Source of the DNA: Glandiceps talaboti
Taxonomy: Eukaryota > Hemichordata > Enteropneusta > Spengelidae
Assembly: GCF_964340395.1 (NCBI RefSeq)
Contig: NC_135566.1
Location: 21,099,584-21,163,583, forward strand
Reading direction: 5' to 3'
DNA length: 64,000 bases
Below the pieces are notes generated by a model. The model searched no databases. It worked only from the letters and a program-made list of their open reading frames with translations, and had not been told where the DNA came from. A program made the translations under genes and the position numbers. How positions within the stretch are numbered: the stretch's first letter is position 1; every line of letters begins with the position of its first letter. Positions 59,937-64,000 of this stretch are shown piece by piece.

Positions 59937-62900
59937 CATTACAGTTCTAATCTCACCAGTGTACATGATCAGTTCTAATCTCACCAGTGTACATCATCAG
60001 TTCTAATCTCACCAGTGTACATGATCAGTTCTAATCTCACCAGTGTACATCATCAGTTCTAATCTCACCAGTGTACATGATCAGTTCTAATCTCACCAGT
60101 GTACATCACCAGTTCTAATCTCACCAGTGTACATGATCAGTTCTAATCTCACCAGTGTACATGATCAGTTCTAATCTCACCAGTGTACATCATCAGTTCT
60201 AATCTCACCAGTGTACATCATCAGTTCTAATCTCACCAGTGTACATCATCAGTTCTAATCTCACCAGTGTACATCATCAGTTCTAATCTCACCAGTGTAC
60301 ATGATCAGTTCTAATCTCACTAGTGTACATGATCAGTTCTAATCTCACCAGTGTACATCACCAGTTCTAATCTCACCAGTGTACATGATCAGTTCTAATC
60401 TCACCAGTGTACATGATCAGTTCTAATCTCACCAGTGTACATCATCAGTTCTAATCTCACCAGTGTACATCACCAGTTCTAATCTCACCAGTGTACATGA
60501 TCAGTTCTAATCTCACCAGTGTACATGATCAGTTCTAATCTCACCAGTGTACATGATCAGTTCTAATCTCACCAGTGTACATGATCAGTTCTAATCTCAC
60601 CAGTGTACATCATCAGTTCTAATCTCACCAGTGTACATGATCAGTTCTAATCTCACCAGTGTACATGATCAGTTCTAATCTCACCAGTGTACATCACCAG
60701 TTCTAATCTCACCAGTGTACACGATCAGTTCTAATCTCACCAGTGTACATCATCAGTTCTAATCTCACCAGTGTACATGATCAGTTCTAATCTCACCAGT
60801 GTACATGATCAGTTCTAATCTCTCCAGTGTACATCATCAGTTCTAATCTCACCAGTGTACATGATCAGTTCTAATCTCACCAGTGCACATCATCAGTTCT
60901 AATCTCACCAGTGTACATCATCAGTTCTAATCTCACCAGTCTACATGATCAGTTCTAATCTCACCAGTGTACATGATCAGTTCTAATCTCACCAGTGTAC
61001 ATGATCAGTTCTAATCTCACCAGTGTACATCATCAGTTCTAATCTCACCAGTGTACATGATCAGTTCTAATCTCACCAGTGTACATGATCAGTTCTAATC
61101 TCACCAGTGTACATGATCAGTTCTAATCTCACCAGTGTACATGATCAGTTCTAATCTCACCAGTCTACATCATCAGTTCTAATCTCACCAGTGTACATGA
61201 TCAGTTCTAATCTCACCAGTCTACATCATCAGTTCTAATCTCACCAGTGTACATCATCAGTTCTAATCTCACCAGTCTACATCATCAGTTCTAATCTCAC
61301 CAGTCTACATCATCAGTTCTAATCTCACCAGTGTACATGATCAGTTCTAATCTCACCAGTGTACATGATCAGTTCTAATCTCACCAGTGTACATGATCAG
61401 TTCTAATCTCACCAGTGTACATGATCAGTTCTAATCTCACCAGTGTACATGATCAGTTCTAATCTCACCAGTGTACATCATCAGTTCTAATCTCACCAGT
61501 GTACATGATCAGTTCTAATCTCACCAGTGTACATGATCAGTTCTAATCTCACCAGTGTACATGATCAGTTCTAATCTCACCAGTGTACATCATCAGTTCT
61601 AATCTCACCAGTGTACATCATCAGTTCTAATCTCACCAGTGTACATCACCAGTTCTAATCTCACCAGTGTACATCATCAGTTCTAATCTCACCAGTGTAC
61701 ATGATCAGTTCTAATCTCACCAGTGTACATCATCAGTTCTAATCTCACCAGTGTACATCATCAGTTCTAATCTCACCAGTGTACATGATCAGTTCTAATC
61801 TCACCAGTGTACATGATCAGTTCTAATCTCACCAGTGTACATCATCAGTTCTAATCTCACCAGTGTACATCATCAGTTCTAATCTCACCAGTGTACATGA
61901 TCAGTTCTAATCTCACCAGTGTACATGATCAGTTCTAATCTCACCAGTGTACATGATCAGTTCTAATCTCACCAGTGTACATCACCAGTTCTAATCTCAC
62001 CAGTGTACATCATCAGTTCTAATCTCACCAGTGTACATCATCAGTTCTAATCTCACCAGTGTACATCATTAGTTCTAATCTCACCAGTGTACATGATCAG
62101 TTCTAATCTCACCAGTGTACATGATCAGTTCTAATCTCACCAGTGTACATGATCAGTTCTAATCTCACCAGTGTACATCATCAGTTCTAATCTCACCAGT
62201 GTACATGATCAGTTCTAATCTCACCAGTGTACATCATCAGTTCTAATCTCACCAGTGTACATCATCAGTTCTAATCTCACCAGTGTACATGATCAGTTCT
62301 AATCTCACCAGTGTACATGATCAGTTCTAATCTCACCAGTGTACATGATCAGTTCTAATCTCACCAGTGTACATGATCAGTTCTAATCTCACCAGTGTAC
62401 ATGATCAGTTCTAATCTCACCAGTGTACATCATCAGTTCTAATCTCACCAGTGTACATCATCAGTTCTAATCTCACCAGTGTACATGATCAGTTCTAATC
62501 TCACCAGTGTACATCATCAGTTCTAATCTCACCAGTGTACATCATCAGTTCTAATCTCACCAGTGTACATGATCAGTTCTAATCTCACCAGTGTACATGA
62601 TCAGTTCTAATCTCACCAGTGTACATCATCAGTTCTAATCTCACCAGTGTACATCATCAGTTCTAATCTCACCAGTGTACATCATCAGTTCTAATCTCAC
62701 CAGTGTACATCATCAGTTCTAATCTCACCAGTGTACATCATCAGTTCTAATCTCACCAGTGTACATGATCAGTTCTAATCTCACCAGTGTACATGATCAG
62801 TTCTAATCTCACCAGTGTACATGATCAGTTCTAATCTCACCAGTGTACATGATCAGTTCTAATCTCACCAGTGTACATGATCAGTTCTAATCTCACCAGT

Positions 62901-64000
62901 GTACATCATCAGTTCTAATCTCACCAGTGTACATCATCAGTTCTAATCTCACCAGTGTACATGATCAGTTCTAATCTCACCAGTGTACATCATCAGTTCT
63001 AATCTCACCAGTGTACATCATCAGTTCTAATCTCACCAGTGTACATGATCAGTTCTAATCTCACCAGTGTACATGATCAGTTCTAATCTCACCAGTGTAC
63101 ATCATCAGTTCTAATCTCACCAGTGTACATCATCAGTTCTAATCTCACCAGTGTACATCATCAGTTCTAATCTCACCAGTGTACATCATCAGTTCTAATC
63201 TCACCAGTGTACATCATCAGTTCTAATCTCACCAGTGTACATCATCAGTTCTAATCTCACCAGTGTACATCATCAGTTCTAATCTCACCAGTGTACATCA
63301 TCAGTTCTAATCTCACCAGTGTACATGATCAGTTCTAATCTCACCAGTGTACATGATCAGTTCTAATCTCACCAGTGTACATGATCAGTTCTAATCTCAC
63401 CAGTGTACATCATCAGTTCTAATCTCACCAGTGTACATCATCAGTTCTAATCTCACCAGTGTACATCATCAGTTCTAATCTCACCAGTGTACATCATCAG
63501 TTCTAATCTCACCAGTGTACATCATCAGTTCTAATCTCACCAGTGTACATGATCAGTTCTAATCTCACCAGTGTACATCATCAGTTCTAATCTCACCAGT
63601 GTACATCATCAGTTCTAATCTCACCAGTGTACATCATCAGTTCTAATCTCACCAGTGTACATCATCAGTTCTAATCTCACCAGTGTACATCATCAGTTCT
63701 AATCTCACCAGTGTACATGATCAGTTCTAATCTCACCAGTGTACATCATCAGTTCTAATCTCACCAGTGTACATCATCAGTTCTAATCTCACCAGTGTAC
63801 ATCATCAGTTCTAATCTCACCAGTGTACATCATCAGTTCTAATCTCACCAGTGTACATCATCAGTTCTAATCTCACCAGTGTACATCATCAGTTCTAATC
63901 TCACCAGTGTACATGATCAGTTCTAATCTCACCAGTGTACATCATCAGTTCTAATCTCACCAGTGTACACGATCAGTTCTAATCTCACCAGTGTACATGA
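59937..64000. repeat. 28-bp minisatellite, about 145 copies, running off the window
   Basis: The unit is cagttctaatctcaccagtg plus tacatgat or tacatcat. Nearly all variation is at one position (GATCAG or CATCAG), with rare 'caccag', 'ctacat' and 'cacacga' changes. The GATCAG form creates the palindrome TGATCA. The sequence is unrelated to the other 28-bp array despite equal length. The right edge is not reached. Confidence 0.98.

Noticed and set aside
59937-64000. Telomeric or centromeric satellite
   Set aside because: The unit is not telomere-like, the array is only known to be 4 kb, and it adjoins an active-looking gene; nothing supports a chromosome-structural role.

Overview
The window is eukaryotic nuclear DNA, AT-rich, with introns and crowded with tandem repeats and DNA-transposon relics. 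The genes present (a cytosolic sulfotransferase, a Golgi-type DXD glycosyltransferase, and an ABC transporter of the ABCG20/ABCH type), together with hAT-, Harbinger- and Tc1/mariner-like miniature elements and an L2/CR1-type LINE, suggest a non-vertebrate animal. A marine lophotrochozoan or invertebrate deuterostome is my guess; I cannot name the species from sequence alone.

Layout. 1-7.3 kb: intergenic repeats, with two tandem copies of a GT-microsatellite-bearing family (here 'family B'), a 152-bp and a 76-bp tandem array, and a long AT run. 7.6-8.6 kb: an intact single-exon sulfotransferase on the minus strand, with a LINE 3' relic about 350 bp upstream of its start. 12.0-13.2 kb: an intact single-coding-exon type II membrane glycosyltransferase on the plus strand, preceded by a likely 5'UTR splice acceptor and two upstream ORFs. 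13.3-14.9 kb: a compound tetranucleotide microsatellite and a Harbinger-like element with 28-bp inverted ends and TTA duplications. 15.6-18.0 kb: two minisatellites.

18.5-57.0 kb: one minus-strand gene, rebuilt here by hand as 12 in-frame exons (1380 coding nt, 459 codons plus stop). It encodes the linker and the whole transmembrane half of an ABCG20/ABCH-type transporter. The nucleotide-binding half is not seen and should lie beyond 64 kb. Most of its long introns carry their own minisatellite with an unrelated unit (28, 31, 34, 36, 37/39, 44, 46, 53, 57, 61 and about 72 bp), and several arrays were later split by transposons whose ends and target duplications can be read against the array. 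Tandem arrays make up roughly 40% of the window, and one 28-bp array runs off the right edge.

Main finding: two intronic arrays were visibly seeded by splice junctions of the transporter gene. The 28-bp array (about 255 copies, 7 kb) starts as a copy of the 3' splice site plus the first 16 exon nucleotides at 28107-28130. The 57-bp array (about 8 copies) is a tandem copy of the 5' splice site plus the last exon nucleotides at 43063-43080. The first intron therefore holds hundreds of decoy acceptors just upstream of the true one, and the second holds several consensus decoy donors just downstream of the true one.
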